Part shown: positions 1 through 12,834 of the stretch, in pieces
How the letters are laid out: each line of letters starts with the position of its first letter
How positions within the stretch are numbered: the stretch's first letter is position 1
Source: Lepas anatifera
Taxonomy: Eukaryota; Arthropoda; Thecostraca; Lepadidae
Assembly (NCBI GenBank): GCA_034440635.1
Contig: JAOTON010002243.1
Span: 350,501 to 414,500 of the forward strand
Direction: 5' to 3'
Length of the DNA stretch: 64,000 nt
The notes under the pieces: model-generated
Databases searched by the model: none
Told to the model about the DNA's origin: nothing
The model's input: the letters and a program-made list of their open reading frames with translations, nothing else
Made by a program: the position numbers and the translations under genes

Positions 1-969
1 TGAGCTTTGAATGTGGTGTTATGGAAACTTTTTGTCCGCTAAAGATAAATACATACATGCCCCGGATGAAGCATTTAAATTCTTAGTAGCTAGCACCTAG
101 CTACCGGGAGTCAGGGTTCTTTCACTAGTTCACAGATATTTCGAGACTGCTGTATTTTTTACCATTCGCCAGCATTTGTATCATTGAATGAGACAAAAAA
201 CCCACCGCAAGCTCTGGCTTAGAACCGCAACCAACGACACCAAAAACAACTATGGATACCAATGCATGGCCACAAGTTTTAAAACAAGGTTTTTTCATAG
301 AAAAGGACTGATTTTTAAAGCCAATTATTTCAGACTTTCCATGTAGTTTTAAAAAAGCCTGGCACACGTGCTCTTCTGTCCCCAGACTCTGTGTCTGGTG
401 CTTAATGCGATGAACTCGTATCATGAATAATTCAACAGCGTAAACTGACATTTTTTCGTTTTAACTATACATCAACGCAACATTTTTCCGTGTATCAGCC
501 GAATTTCAAACACTGTCGGCTTGTGCTAGAAAATCAGGCTTAATGCAAATCGTTTATTACACAAAACTTATCACTTTCAATATTTTCTATAGCAAAATTT
601 TCTATTGGCTGCCAATCTGTTGAGGCAAAATCACACACCCCAATGTGTGAAGTTAGCACCATTCACCCAACATGTCTCTGATCCTGATGTCTCTGATCCT
701 GTCTCTGATCCTGCTCCTCATCCTGACCTGGTTATCGTATCAAGATGCTTTCATCCGTCCTTACTCCGTTGTCACCGATACTCAGTGTTTTTACTTCGCG
801 GCTTTTCGTCTACGCCAACATCGCGACTCATTGCCCAATTCCCTGCACTCAGCAGAGGAATTCCGGGTTTTGACCACTGTTTTTTCATGTCCCACCGTGC
901 CGCACAAGGCGGTTGGCAGTATTCGCCGGGACAAAGCTACGGTTAAGCGTGGGAACCTACCCCAATCCC
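1..969. other. intronic, nothing assigned
   Basis: AT-rich to mixed sequence with only overlapping short frames. A small TCTGATCCTGTC(TC) repeat occurs near 672-715. No gene, RNA or complete element seen. Confidence 0.5.
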
Positions 970-1045
970 AGCGGACCCCGGGATTTGAACCCGAGACCCT
1001 TATCTTAAGAGCCGGACGCGTTACCCCTGACCTACACTGGCCGCT
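970..1045 (-). tRNA. tRNA-like sequence, probably pseudogene or SINE head
   Basis: Read on the minus strand this is a 76-base unit with tRNA geometry. The 7 bp acceptor stem has one mismatch, there is a D-arm-like TAGGTCAGGGGTAACGC, and a good T arm contains GGGTTCAAATCCCGG (B box). The loop CTCTTAA would give a CTT (Lys) anticodon, but the anticodon stem does not pair, so a working tRNA is unlikely. It could be the tRNA-derived head of a SINE unrelated to the main family below; no terminal duplication was found. Confidence 0.5.
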
Positions 1046-1897
1046 TGGCCAATGACGGCATCGCAGCTGACTTTTATCTGTGATACTCAGCTCGTAACAG
1101 CTTTCATGGCGCAGCCATTTTTTTCGGATCTGTTAGTCCTCGTTCCTGGCGAACGCCAAAAGCATCAGCCGACAGTGTCCCTCGTTCGCAGTGAAACCGA
1201 GAGCCTGCTCGTAAGCATACTTCAGTTTGTTTGGCGCACGGAGGCCCGAGCCAAAGAAGAAGAAACAGCATGCGCCGCAGCGCAGCTGCTAGAAGAATGT
1301 CGACCTCTCAATTCCCTGCGACGTCCGCCAGCCTCTCCTAACCAACATCAAGGCAGTGGTGTGAACTCGGTTCGTGTGCTCCTGCTTCGTGCTTTTGGAC
1401 CGAAGAGTCTTCATCTCGACACAGGGTGACCAGGTGTTTATCTGTTCTTCCGACCCGTAGCCTGTGCGACGTAGGATCCTCAGTAAGGCGAGTCGGCTCC
1501 GTAGTATCCAGTCTTTTTCCGCAATGAGACTTAGGTCTAACCTCCCTTTCTCCGGATGTTGGGAAATTTCTCAGGTAGGTCAAAGGTATCGCCTACACAA
1601 GGGTGATTCACTTTCCATATGATTACCAGACACTTCGAACTTAATCGGCACCAATCCCCGACGTCTCGCCCCGTCACAAAGGGAAGATCAACTCAAAGGC
1701 AAATCCAAAACGCACGCGCAGTAAATGCACTTCAGGATCTTCACACCCCAATACCTATGGCCAAATATCTCTGTTACGTGGCGTGGGTTGGCTCGTACTG
1801 CCCTCGAGGCGCAGAAGTCGTCTCCCTCAATCGACTCACGCTTTGGCAATATATTTTGAAACAAGCGTTGGTTTAAATCGATCATGCGTAATATTCA
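1046..1897. other. intronic, nothing assigned
   Basis: Frames at 1052-1429 and 1619-1876 lack recognisable domains, and no terminal repeats were found. Confidence 0.45.
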
Positions 1898-2304
1898 CCC
1901 CTCCGGTGTTACAAGCTGAGAGAATAGGCTGAGCATCACCACCGGCGGCCGCCTCAGGTGTCACGTATTCCGGCGCAAGAGGCGCAGGGCCGTCTCAGCC
2001 ACTTCTCTGTCAATGCGTTTGTACTTGGTGACGTCACGATACAGCTGGAGGTCATGAGCTGGAATGCATAGGCGTAGGCACACAGGGGTCAGGGCCATCC
2101 TCCCTTGTTCAATATCTTATCATGAACCCTATGACGTTGACTGGGAAGAAACAACTTCAAAATACACCTTGCCCCCTCACCAAGTACAAACGAATCGACA
2201 GAGTGGCTGAGACGATCCTGCACTTCTTGCACCGGAATACGTGACACCTGAGGCCGCCGGTGGTGATGTTCAGCCTATTCTCTCAGCTTGTAACACCGGA
2301 GGGG
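1898..2304. mobile_element. foldback-type inverted-repeat element
   Basis: Two arms of about 130 bp (1898-2032 and 2177-2304) are imperfect reverse complements around a spacer of roughly 145 bp. The outer ends read CCCCTCCGGTGTTACAAGC and its complement, and the arms share the GTGTCACGTATTCCGG segment. No coding potential is apparent and no clear target duplication was identified. A non-autonomous foldback DNA transposon is the likeliest reading. Confidence 0.7.
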
Positions 2305-2924
2305 AAACCGGCGATCGAACAGAATCTGCTGAGGATGTCCCGCGCTGAAGCACTGGAGCAGAAAGTACACTGGTGCTGGAAGAAGACACCAAGCTAGTGA
2401 ATCTCATTGATGACTTGTCGCTGCTTTTCTAAGTGACGTCTACACATTAAGCATAGCTGGAGAAGCCTCTCGAGAAGTGGACCGAGGACCAGGACTTCAA
2501 CGTATTGAAGGGTTCTGTGCAGTCTGTGGAACTTATGAATAAAGTCGACGGGCGTGGTGTTACTCTCCTGAAAGACTTCACAGGTAAATAATACGAAGCG
2601 CTCTTCCAGTGACTTATAGTCAGCACGACACCACTAGACACAGCTGCCTAATCTCACAGACTGCGCTCGGCAGCTTCTAAATCTGGAGTCGCGCCAATGC
2701 TTCGTCGATGGCAGGTAGGGTAGCTATAAATCAGACCCTAAATAACCAGATGCTCCCCATGATGTGAGTGTTTAAGTATGCTCCTTTAGTTGCAAAGCGG
2801 CTATTTAGTGACAGACTGAGCATGACAGTAAAATAAGTGCATTTTATCGTTAGAGTTATCGCATGAACTGAGATATAAGAATTTTATCCATGGAGGATAC
2901 AAGGGGAGGGGCTAGGGGCTCAAT
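2305..2924. other. intronic; possible decayed coding fragment
   Basis: At about 2455-2583 the plus strand reads EKWTEDQDFNVLKGSVQSVE and then LMNKVDGRGVTLLKDFTG before a donor-like CAG|gtaaat. It looks protein-like but matches no family I can name, and it is on the strand opposite CFAP70. A transposase relic is likely. Confidence 0.35.
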
Positions 2925-3229
2925 CATTGGCGGATCCCGAACTTAATTGGGGGAGGGGCTCGAAAATCCCCGTCATTGTCTTGGAAGAGCCTCCGGCTAG
3001 GCATTTGCTATAGACGCTCTGACAATTCGGGGCATGGGGCAAACTTAAGGCTCACTAGCCCCTCTCCCTCCATTTTATCCACCACTGGGCTTAATCCTCC
3101 TTCCTTTGAAATGTCAGGGTACCTACGGCAACTACATAGTCGGAGGCTGTTCCAAGGTAATGGTGGAAGACGCTCGAGCGTCGCAGCCACCCGTACCCCC
3201 TCCCGAAGGTAGTCTCGGATCCGCCACTG
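2925..3229. mobile_element. hAT-type MITE
   Basis: The ends CATTGGCGGATCCCGA and TCGGATCCGCCACTG are near-perfect terminal inverted repeats of the CA(G/T)TGGCGGATCC type seen elsewhere in the window. The element is 305 bp with no ORF that survives inspection. The flanking octamers match poorly, so the duplication has decayed or was never exact. Confidence 0.65.
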
Positions 3230-3879
3230 GATTTGATTATAGTCGTCTCACGGTAAGTTTCCATTTATTTATATCTATCAAATCCGAAGGTATTCGAACC
3301 AAAGTGTTGTTGATATCCCTGTGAATCCCAAAACTTACACTCTCTTACCTGCATAGCATATTCCTCACAAGTCTTTCCGCGGACGAATTTCATACATTGG
3401 CCATGAGTCCCGGTTGCCCATTTAAACCCTTTGAAATATATCTCTCGGCTCAAAACCCTCCAATAATACAAACTGGACGTGATTTTCAAGAATATATCCA
3501 AAATTATGTCATCTACGATCATGGGAAGCCGTCAAGCAAGAAAATGATGAGCGTGGAGTCGTAGATTAGGTGATAGTAACTGCTGCTCTCCATAGATGGC
3601 GCTAACATCAGTCGCAGTTTTTTTGTGGCACAAAGGCACGGAATAACGGCTTAATTGTTAGAGATAGCGCCGCAAAAGTGACAGGAATAGTTAAAGCCCA
3701 CACGGGATACACGAACATGATACTTTCCAGAACATCCAAGTGTTTCTTCAGCTTGAAACTGGTGGTTTAAGCAAAAAAAACGTCAAAAATGGAAAAGTTT
3801 AAGGCCGTTTTTCCACCCTTAGACTTTGCTCGGTCTCGATAAAAATGCATCAGTCGCCTAAGAATGAAACAAATAAAGA

Positions 3880-4373
3880 CAATTTTTGGTTGCTTGAGCA
3901 ATATGACAACTTAGCCAAATATGAAATGGTCTAATGTCCATTGTGCTCATCTTGTCACAGGAAGTCGACTGATATGCAACATGCCTATCCCAGTTCACCC
4001 TGTGACCCTGATCTAGCTCAATGTCAGGTCATTTTTACCACTTGACCTAGCAAGCTCATATCATCATTCGATTTTCCAGAATGAGAGGAATCCAATGACG
4101 CATAAATATTTGCTCTACCTCCTCTCAGTAAAAATCTCAAGAGGCAACCATTCACTTCCCTGTTGTAAGCATATGAAAATTTATTTGACCTATGCTGACG
4201 TCAACATTGACCTGATATCAAAATTGCCCGTATAATTCTTATTTGTCTCGTCAAGAGCTTTTGGACGCAGTCCGTAATTTTTATTTAGCTTTCCTGGGAA
4301 ATGAGATACGGAGGGGGGCAAAATACGCCCCCCAGCGGGGGACGTCATGCCAAGGACGTCAGCGGGGCGCGGG
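3880..4373 (-). mobile_element. truncated TTAA-flanked (piggyBac-like) element
   Basis: The right end GGGGCGCGGG|TTAA (4374-4377) together with the CGCCCCCCAGCGGGG hairpin matches the terminus of the 13770-14778 element in inverted orientation. Shared interior blocks include the GAGATACGGAGGGGGG and TCGATTGATATGCAACATG regions. The left end cannot be placed: similarity fades near 3880 with no matching terminus. Confidence 0.65.
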
Positions 4374-5357
4374 TTAAGCACCCAAGCCAATACTCTTTGT
4401 AATTAGGGAAGGGTGCCTGTTGGGAGTGCCTGCAGTAAAAAATGAAGTATAGATATGTTACCAGTTTTTTTCTTGCATAGATTAGCAAGTGTCAGGTACT
4501 GTTTGAAATATTTGACATCGATACAAATAGTGTAATATTGAAAACAAAATCACCAGAGCCGGATGAAGGAAAGAAAAACAATGGGACAAGATGCATTATC
4601 CCAATGTCTAAGAGGCATGCACGTACATCTGTTCCACGGCTATTCATATTCTAATATTGTCCAACCTGTATCCGCCATGCAAAACCCGGGGATTCTAAAT
4701 GACCTTTTCTCCTTGATCCACCCATGGATTAATTTTCTACTTTCGGTCTTTGAACCAAATGCATGCCCAAGATGCTTGTCCCATTAATTGTGATTATTTT
4801 TCTAGAATCTGCTTGCATCCTTCGTGAATCATTCTCAGTTACAATGCCTGAACACATCTTTCACATCTTATTATCGTATAATGTGGGGTTGGGAGCATGC
4901 TATGACTACTTTTGTTCCTCCCAACTGTCCTGTAGACAATCTATGCACTTTGCAAGAGTTCGATCCAATGACATTAGAAACCACCTGTTTTTCAGTTGCT
5001 GGAACCAGACATATGAAAACAATTCTATAAAATTGAAGATGAACATCACCCGACATAATATTCATAATATTTAAGCATTCTGAATGGTTTCAATACTGTT
5101 ACGGACGATTTTTTTACACAAAGAACGCATTGCACACGATTATACTCGGGTCTACGAATAGACCATCCCTACATACCGAGCAATAGCTCCACCCCTGGTA
5201 AATATAGTATTTCAAAACTTTTGAGTCTGCTAAATTTAAGATCAATCAGATGGTTTCCAAAGCCTATCGCAGACCGCTTTGGATTCATCCCTGATGAATT
5301 GAGGGACACGCCGAATCCGCTTCCCTGACAGGAGTAGGGTTCAGCCATCACGTCGCA

Positions 5358-5689
5358 CAGGGGCGGACGCAGACCCGAGTTTTGGGAGGGAGCCAAACCA
5401 ATGTCTGCCACTCCTCCTGGGGGAAGCGAATATTTTTTTGCTCTACAGACCTAGTGTAAACACCTTTTTCAGTGCTCGACAGACCTAGTATAAGCTACCT
5501 CTCCAAGTGCATGATCGCTCTCCGGAGTGGGGTGGGGGGGGGGAAGCGAAAAAAATGTTTGCTCAACAGACCTAGTGTAAACACCTTTTTTCGAAAAATT
5601 TACGGCGTTTGGGGGCCAAAAGATAGTTTGGCCCCCTCCAGCGCTTTGGGGGGCCATGGCTGGAATGCCCCCCCCTGCGTCCGCCAATG
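5358..5689. mobile_element. hAT-type MITE
   Basis: Terminal inverted repeats CAGGGGCGGACGCAG and CTGCGTCCGCCAATG flank 332 bp of GC-rich noncoding sequence. Octamers outside the ends are ACGTCGCA (5350-5357) and ACGTCGTA (5690-5697), a 7/8 match typical of an aged hAT target duplication. It is a close relative of the 39004-39300 copy; both share the tripled motif CAGACCTAGT. Confidence 0.85.
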
Positions 5690-5870
5690 ACGTCGTAAGA
5701 GGTCTCAGTTCATCCGTGCACTCAGGAAATGTGCGTATGTGAGGGACATTTTTGGAGAGTGGGTATTAGTAATATAAATCGGTTATTAAACGATAATTTC
5801 CAATGAATTGAGAAAGTGATCTGGCACACCATTTGCTGAGCTTTCCCCACCATCTGACCTTCAACTGATG

Positions 5871-6031
5871 GAGGGGCGGACGCATGAGCGCCGTTTGTGT
5901 GTGTTGGGGGAGGGGGGGCAACTCGGAAAAAATCGTAAGAACATTGTGCTTTTTATAGAAAATTGGCCACAGCTTCGCCATTTCTGAGGGGGCATGGACC
6001 CTTGCCCCCCTCCCTTCTGCGTCCGCCAGTG
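5871..6031. mobile_element. short hAT-type MITE
   Basis: GAGGGGCGGACGC at the left and CTGCGTCCGCCAGTG at the right form inverted repeats around 161 bp. Flanking octamers AACTGATG and AACCGATG differ at one base, supporting an 8 bp duplication. It lies 180 bp from the 5358-5689 copy. Confidence 0.8.
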
Positions 6032-6305
6032 AACCGATGAGTTCGCATACTTGGGACCCGGCGCGATCATGTTTTACCGTATAAAGTCATGTATTTATCC
6101 TCTAAGATGTGGGTGATGCCCGGACACTTGTTCAGACCATCTGTTTGAGACCAGCAGTTGTGGCCAGTATCCTGCCGGGTGTGGCCCTTAAGAAAATTTT
6201 TTCTATTATTTTATTTAGATGATTCGTCAAGTCAGAGAAGATGGTGCATTGAGGTCCGTATTATTGCTTTATTCCTTAAACTGTGTCCATTAAGTGTCGG
6301 GCTAT

Positions 6306-6456
6306 CAGTGACGGCAGAACGGCCGAATTTAAGGAGGGGGGGCACCATGGACTTTTCAACCCACTTCTTTCCAGTCAACGCCATAAGGTTAGTGTTAAAA
6401 TTTCTGATTTACGGGGGGCAACCTGCCCTGGTGCCTCCCCAGTTCCGCCGCCAGTG
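6306..6456. mobile_element. probable hAT-like MITE
   Basis: CAGTGACGGCAGAAC at the left pairs imperfectly with GTTCCGCCGCCAGTG at the right. The size (151 bp) and GGGGGG-rich interior resemble the other MITEs, but the flanking octamers do not convincingly match. Confidence 0.45.
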
Positions 6457-7179
6457 TCGAGTAAAACATATCACGAGAAAAACACTGTGATAGGTATGTA
6501 GGTACATACGACTCTGAGGTTTCCAGAAAGACACTATAAAGGACATGTCACCGGAAGAAACGAAAGGTACGTCTAATTTGTTTTGCTCCACTTTGCTCCT
6601 ACTTGCACTCCAGCCGGCCTAAATCTACATATACATTTTTCCCGATGCTCGGTTGGTGGAGCTAGGAAACGAGGAACCCAAATACGAGCATATTTTTTTG
6701 AAAGGGAAAGAATGTTGTCCCGGGTAGAAGAAAACGTGTATACGGGATTTGGAGGGTACTTTTTATTATCGGGGGGGGTATGCTGCAGGTTTCTATCTCC
6801 TGGATATCTTTGTCAATAGGACTTCAGTTAAGCTTAGCTATCGCCTCCGCTCCTCTTCCTTTTTCTGGAGATGAATTTCTTGCTTCTGGTCACTAACATC
6901 CTGTCTTCGCTTCCTATTATTTCAAGCCTGCCCTTTCCTTTTGCTTGGACGTGGTCTGTACTCTCGACAGCCATCGGCACCTTGGGCGTCTGCAAACACC
7001 ACGTCACATCGGAGAGAGATGTGTTCCGGGCAGGAGTGTTGTCACCAAGTTCTTTCCATGGGCCCCAGATTTCAAAGGGGTCTCCTACTCCGACTCCGAG
7101 GGCCCTCCACAATGGTTGGGGGTGTTCAGTTTTACTTTATATAGCATTGTAGCCAATATTTTTGTGCTGTTCGATATCC

Positions 7180-7900
7180 TCGTTTATTCAACCAGGGGCC
7201 TCCAATGTATTCCAGGGGCCTCAACTATAAATAAAATATGCATTGATGACGCTGGGGCCTCCTCTGCCAATTAGATAGTATGCAGGGCCTCCTCTGCATG
7301 CCATCTAATTTATTGGACGGGGCTTCCTTGATCTGGTAAATGATCTGAAATCAAAATATAGAACAATAGAGAGCCTCCTTTACCAATTAAGGGAGCTTCT
7401 CATGCATGTCAAGGGCCTCAATTATAAGTGCGGCACGGTACCAGTGGCGCTGAAAGCCTCCTCTGCTCAAATGGCGACCTCCACCCGAGGGATTTCCTTG
7501 ACCTGTTATAGTGGTCTATTCTTGAAATACTGAACAGACTACTTCTTGCGGCTGACTTAAACATCCCCTACCATAAGGGACCTCTCATGCGTGTCAGTGG
7601 CCTTAGATAGAACTGGGGCAAATTTTCACACGCAAGGCCTTCCTCTGCTCCAAGCAGGCCTCAGTGTACCACTAAATTCATTGAACAGAGCCTCCTTTAC
7701 CTGCTCAGGGATTTATGTCGCCTGCCAGGGGGCCTACCCATACCGTTGAAGAGACCTACAACGTCGAATAGGCCATCTCGGGTATGCCTTCTCAACTTGT
7801 TAACGCATTTATAGTTCGTCAGACTCCTGAGGCTGCCACAGTCTTCCAATTTTGAAGGGGCTTCCTGATTTCAGAGGGGGCCTCCTAAAATATCATGGAG
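7180..7900. repeat. degenerate GGGGCCTCC-rich minisatellite
   Basis: A degenerate run in which GGGCCTCC(T)CTGC- or AGGGGCCTC-type words recur every 20 to 60 bases between diverged spacers. The composition resembles the GC-rich minisatellites at 27.6-31.5 and 36.2-37.7 kb, although the core word differs. No reading frame is plausible. Confidence 0.55.
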
Positions 7901-8827
7901 GCCATACCCCCACGGAATTGCAGCCATGGGGACCGTGGCCTCCATGCCCATTGTAGCGACGCCCTTGATTTCGGGAAAGCAAAGCCTTTGCAGACGCGCG
8001 CCAGACTGACCAAAAACAGAAGGACGAGAGGTCAGCACAGAACGACATATTGTCTTATTAGCCATTCCGTTCCATTTACGTCGGTTCCATCCCGGAAGAG
8101 TCCCAGATAATCGCCTTTGGGAAGGGCCGAGGCCGACAATCTGAAAATAAAACATAAACTCTTCTAGGAATACTTGGGTAAGACCACCCACTTGAAGGAA
8201 GCTTTGAGTAGCAATGGCTCGGATGGCCTCATAGGATCGCGTCCAATAATAATAATCGCGTCCTATCCCCTACTGAAAAATGTGTTTGCGTGAAGCCTTT
8301 GAGACATTTCTGCAGTACCACTGAAGTGAACATTTTCTGAAGGAAAGCATAGAGACGCGTTTCTAATCTTACCGCTTCAAGGCTCGTGCAGCTCGTCTAT
8401 TTTAAACGCCAATTTTATCTTCCCAATTTTGACCCCAAAATTGGGGTCGTTAAGTAACAAAGGGACCAGCCCAAACCCCCTTTGACGCTTCGTGACGCTA
8501 GGGCATTATGTCTTACTTTTACTTATGTGGTACATTTGAGCTGTGGATTTTCCGACTTTGTGGACTATTTGATCATTGGACATTTAGATAGTTATTCATG
8601 GGGACGTTCTAGGTTTGACTCTTTGTTCTTGAGGTTGAATTAAACTGTGGACTATTTGATCAGATGACTATTTAATATCTCGTGAATTCACATATCTGTA
8701 GTCCTGCTTCATTATTTTCCCCGGCACTAGCACTAGCAAAAACACTGATTTCAGCCATTTAACACGAATCAGAAGCCGGGGAACTTTTCGAGGGCGGTCC
8801 ATCTGGGGAAAGCTCGGGATGTGTTTA

Positions 8828-9618
8828 AAGGGAGATACGCGAAAAATTTTTATTGGCTATATCAAAAGGTCACAAAAAGTTGTTTCAGAAGTCCTATTCT
8901 CATTTTTGCGAATTCGGCTTGCAAATGCCTTAAAATTGCTCTCAAAGTCAACATTTCTAGACGACTTTACCGGTACACCTCATATCGATGTATATGACGT
9001 ACACACGGCTAAGGCTATCAATTTCTCTAAGAATTATGTCATATCTATCCTAAACAGTGATGTAAAACTTTGGGCTAGTCCAGAAAAAATTATTTTAGAA
9101 AACAACATTCCAAAATTCTTTTGAAACAGAAATATAGGGCTTAAAAGAAATCACAATTAACCAATCACAAGCCTAGGAATTCTCAAACCGGGGTCACGTG
9201 ACCTATCTGACGCAAAAGTTTTGTCATCCTGGGGCGGAAGCAGAAAATGGCTCAAGACCCGAGGTACGAAACCGCTGAAGACTTGAGTAATTATGTTTTT
9301 CCGTTTTTAGGGCAAACTTATTCATTTTGGAGTTTTTGAAAGCTTTTTAAAATTAATTCAAATACAAATACAGGAAGGCAAACATTTGTATTATTAAAAA
9401 ACATTATTTTTCAACTTTAAATAGTTTTCGAAAAGTAAGTGATGGGTATGGGCATGGGCAAGTGATGGGCGTTTTATCGAAACTGTTAACCTATTTCGAT
9501 AATAAGTGAGTGGCCTCCCAAAATTTTGCCGAAGATACAAAAATAATTGATAGTTTCGTTATCAGGATTTTTCAAATAGCAAGAAACCACAATAATAATT
9601 TTTTCGCGTATCTCCCTT
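8828..9618. mobile_element. TA-flanked MITE
   Basis: AAGGGAGATACGCGAAAAA at the left is mirrored by TTTTTTCGCGTATCTCCCTT at the right, giving inverted repeats of about 25 bp. TA dinucleotides sit directly outside both ends (8826-8827, 9619-9620), as expected for Tc1/mariner-type insertion. The 791 bp interior is AT-rich; a 101-codon frame at 8819-9124 starts across the element's edge and looks spurious. Confidence 0.7.
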
Positions 9619-9633
9619 TAAGTCAATGTGTTC

Positions 9634-11070
9634 GCACCGCTGTGGAAGAGTTGGGGTAAGTTGGAGCTCCGCGGACAAAGTGGCGCACGCGTTGCAAATT
9701 TTTATAGAGCACAATGCAAAAAGTGCGCCGGACTCGTCTACATAGTTGCTTGAGATGTGGATTCGTGGACTCTATTGCTTTGGTTGGGGATTTACACCTC
9801 GCGGTGAAGAATTATTATTATGGCCTTGGTAGTAATAGAGTAAGGTAACTGGGACTGGTTTGGGGGGGGTGGCGCATACTTGATGCGCACACGCGCGGCA
9901 CTCGGTCCATACTGGTTTTATATAATTCCTGTTATTTTTCCAGAACCTTTAAAAAGTGGGGCCTAGAGTGAACTTTCAGCTGGGTATTGACTGATCAATG
10001 CTCAAAATGGGTGACAGTGAGAGCATGATAAAATGGTTTACCTATTAGACATTTGGTAACATCTCAAGGTATGCATGCATTACTTTAGGTACCTACCTAC
10101 ATTCTTGCAAGTAAAACTCAAGTTTGCTTTGATAGCTTAAGTGTTTCAATGGGCACAGTTGAAACTTTCAGTCAGCATCTCATGCCGTGTGTAGGAAGTG
10201 CCTGTATATTTAAATTTTCTGTGGTATTTCCCTCACCATTTATAATCATACTGAAACTTGCAAACTTTTAGACCAGCTAGTTTAGTTCTATCATTTGGAA
10301 AAATAAACTGAACTTTGCAATTGAACTATATGTTTTAAAGAAATGAATGATTCGCTCTTACTCTTGTCGGGATGAAACATTTTATCTAGGTATATATTTT
10401 AGAATTGTTAGAGGATTTGAAATTTTTTTGGTGTTTGAATTTATTTCAGACTGCCTTTGAAATTCTTGGATCAAAACTAAATTTTCAAGACAAAAACGTG
10501 GCCCAATTTTTTTTTAATTTTTATATTTCAGATCAAATTTAGATTTCATGCACATATTTTTAATGAAAATGTCAGAAAACATATATGTAGATACAAATTT
10601 TGAAAGCAATTGAGCTTAAACTACGAGAGATATTGGGTTATACATGGAGGCCTTTACGAGTGTGTCAAACATTTATATGCCCATAACTTTTGAAATTTCC
10701 AGCAGATTTTAAGTTTCTTTTGTTTATTGGAATCAGTGTCCCATGTTACCTAAGAATATGTATATAGGGAAAAATAGTTTGACCCCCAAAAATTTTAAAG
10801 TGTTAAACAATTTTGGATTATTTTACACCTGAAAAATTTCATAGCCTGAAGACCATCTTAACTAATTTTGAACAATATCCCCTAATAAATACTTAACTTT
10901 TATTACCTGAATGTGACCAATACTTTCAAAGGCCATGTGCTCAGGCTTCTGCTCCACAAGCCATTATTGCGAGATAATTGCCCATGGGGAACGTTCCTTT
11001 CATCTTGGGGCATCAACTGGTCTGCGTTGGGGAACCAAATTATTTTTTCTGACCTCTGCTCGGCAGAAGC
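9634..11070. other. AT-rich intronic sequence
   Basis: Long AT-rich stretch with no repeat boundaries, RNA or plausible coding frame seen. Confidence 0.5.
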
Positions 11071-11078
11071 AGCGTGCA

Positions 11079-12834
11079 CAGAGGTCAAGAATCTCGCCAA
11101 CTCGCCCACGCTCGTGGGTAGCCAAATGAGGTTCTAGGACCAGAACTTAGGTAGCCAATCACGGAGAATTAACAGAGATCAAGAATTGCACTTACCAGCA
11201 CAAAACAAGTATTTCCACGATCTTACCGCCACGTAAAAAGAACGATCCATAACATACAATGCTACCTTGACTGATTTTAGGTACCATTATAATTCTAGTG
11301 ACAGACGATAAAAATTAGTGACAAATAATTTATCCTTACACACTCGCGTTATTTCACAGCTAAGTTAGAGATGGGTAGGTGACCACATCGGCAACGAAAT
11401 TGACCCATATAAAGCCATGAGAAAAAGGTACTCTAAATTATGATGACATGATAACGGTAATATTCATTCTCTTATATGAATTCAACTATTTATTTTGAAC
11501 AAAAAGAGAAAACTTTAAAGTGTATATCAGGATTCATAGTGAAATTACTCCGCATAAGATAGTAACTCTACTGCTTACGTTGTACTTGAGGACTCGTTTT
11601 ACGGAATTAGAGATGGTCTGGTAGCCAGGCTGGCAACGAAAATTACGATTAGGGACCACCAGGTAGCCACTTGGGTAACCACAAAATTTTGCGTTTCTGG
11701 CGCGGTAGTAGCGAGAAGAAAACAGTCAGAAATACGTGTTGAAGCTGATGTGTAGGTACCTTACTATGAGACTGTAGATTTTGACCTAAATCAAAATAGG
11801 AGGTTTTGTTGTCAGTGGTAAACCCACTAAAAATTTTTATATATTATGCCTCAGCCAGAGAAACGTAGGACAAAGTGAAGTCTGCCAGATCTCAAAAGCC
11901 CAGGAGAGTAGTGCGATGTGAGGGTGTCAATTAGAGCACACATTTTAATCAAGTGCGGGCGAGATATCCAAACCAACTGTAGACCTGTGGAGATCAATAT
12001 GAGAGTTGCAAGTTCTGGCTTTGCACATAGAAAATTACATGCTGTTTGGTGCCCATGAGGTCAGGTAAACTGCAGGCAGGTTTCTTTGGTGCCTACCTAA
12101 GTCAATTTTATCAAATCAAGCTTAACAAAATTGTGATGATTCCACAAAAGTTTCCATTGGGCAGGTGAATGTGGTGATGCTCATTGATCTGCTTCAATCT
12201 TTCTAGGATTTGCTGGATGATGGTTGTGGTATTAGGAGGTACTTGTCCTCTGGCTGAGTACCTATATTTGGTTGCAGGCATTGGACATATTTAAATTTTA
12301 CGTATTATTTTAACAAAATGTTAATTAAATGTATCCTTCAAGAAGCTTAAGTCTCACCATGGTGACTGCTACAGTCAAATGGTGATTGTCTGCCATCTTA
12401 GCGATGATGATCTAAGCAATTATTGATCATAGCAAGCAGTTGCAGTAAGGGTACTAGACTCTGACGGCACATATGATTTTTTTATGTCTTTTGTATTAGG
12501 TATTTGATAACATTTTTGACTGACTAATATGCGCAGCTAAAGGACACATGCTTGTATTACAGCACACACAACTTGTAATCACTGCACATATACTTAACCT
12601 TTCGCTGTTTGGTACTAAGAGTATACTATATGTAATTCATTAGTCTCCAAATCACAGTAAATTTAATTCCTTTCATACTTCCACTTTTTGAGAGTAAATT
12701 TTTACTCACTAAGACATATTTTCTGGGAGCAATTTAAAGCCTCAGTTCACGCAAAAGTTGATTTCACTTCAGGTAGCCATGTTGGTCGCATCAAGGATAT
12801 GTGGGTAGCCAACTTGAGATGTTCTTGACCTCTG
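11079..12834. mobile_element. non-autonomous hAT element, 1.76 kb
   Basis: The ends CAGAGGTCAAGAATCTC and GAGATGTTCTTGACCTCTG are inverted repeats starting with the CAG typical of hAT. An exact 8 bp direct duplication, AGCGTGCA, flanks both (11071-11078 and 12835-12842). The subterminal motif GGTAGCCA recurs several times near both ends, as hAT transposase-binding repeats do. The AT-rich interior holds no transposase remnant that I recognise. Confidence 0.9.

Noticed and set aside
970..1045. Functional tRNA-Lys gene
   Set aside because: T arm and acceptor look good but the anticodon stem does not pair, and one acceptor pair is broken.
605..1429. Overlapping frames as small proteins
   Set aside because: They overlap the tRNA-like unit and each other in different phases and show no domain or codon bias like the CFAP70 exons.
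2455..2590. Plus-strand host exon (EKWTEDQDF... to a donor-like CAG|gtaaat)
   Set aside because: No family recognised, no matching acceptor with an open upstream frame, and no neighbouring exons on that strand.
8819..9124. 101-codon frame as a gene
   Set aside because: It begins just outside a TA-flanked MITE end, crosses the inverted repeat and matches no family.
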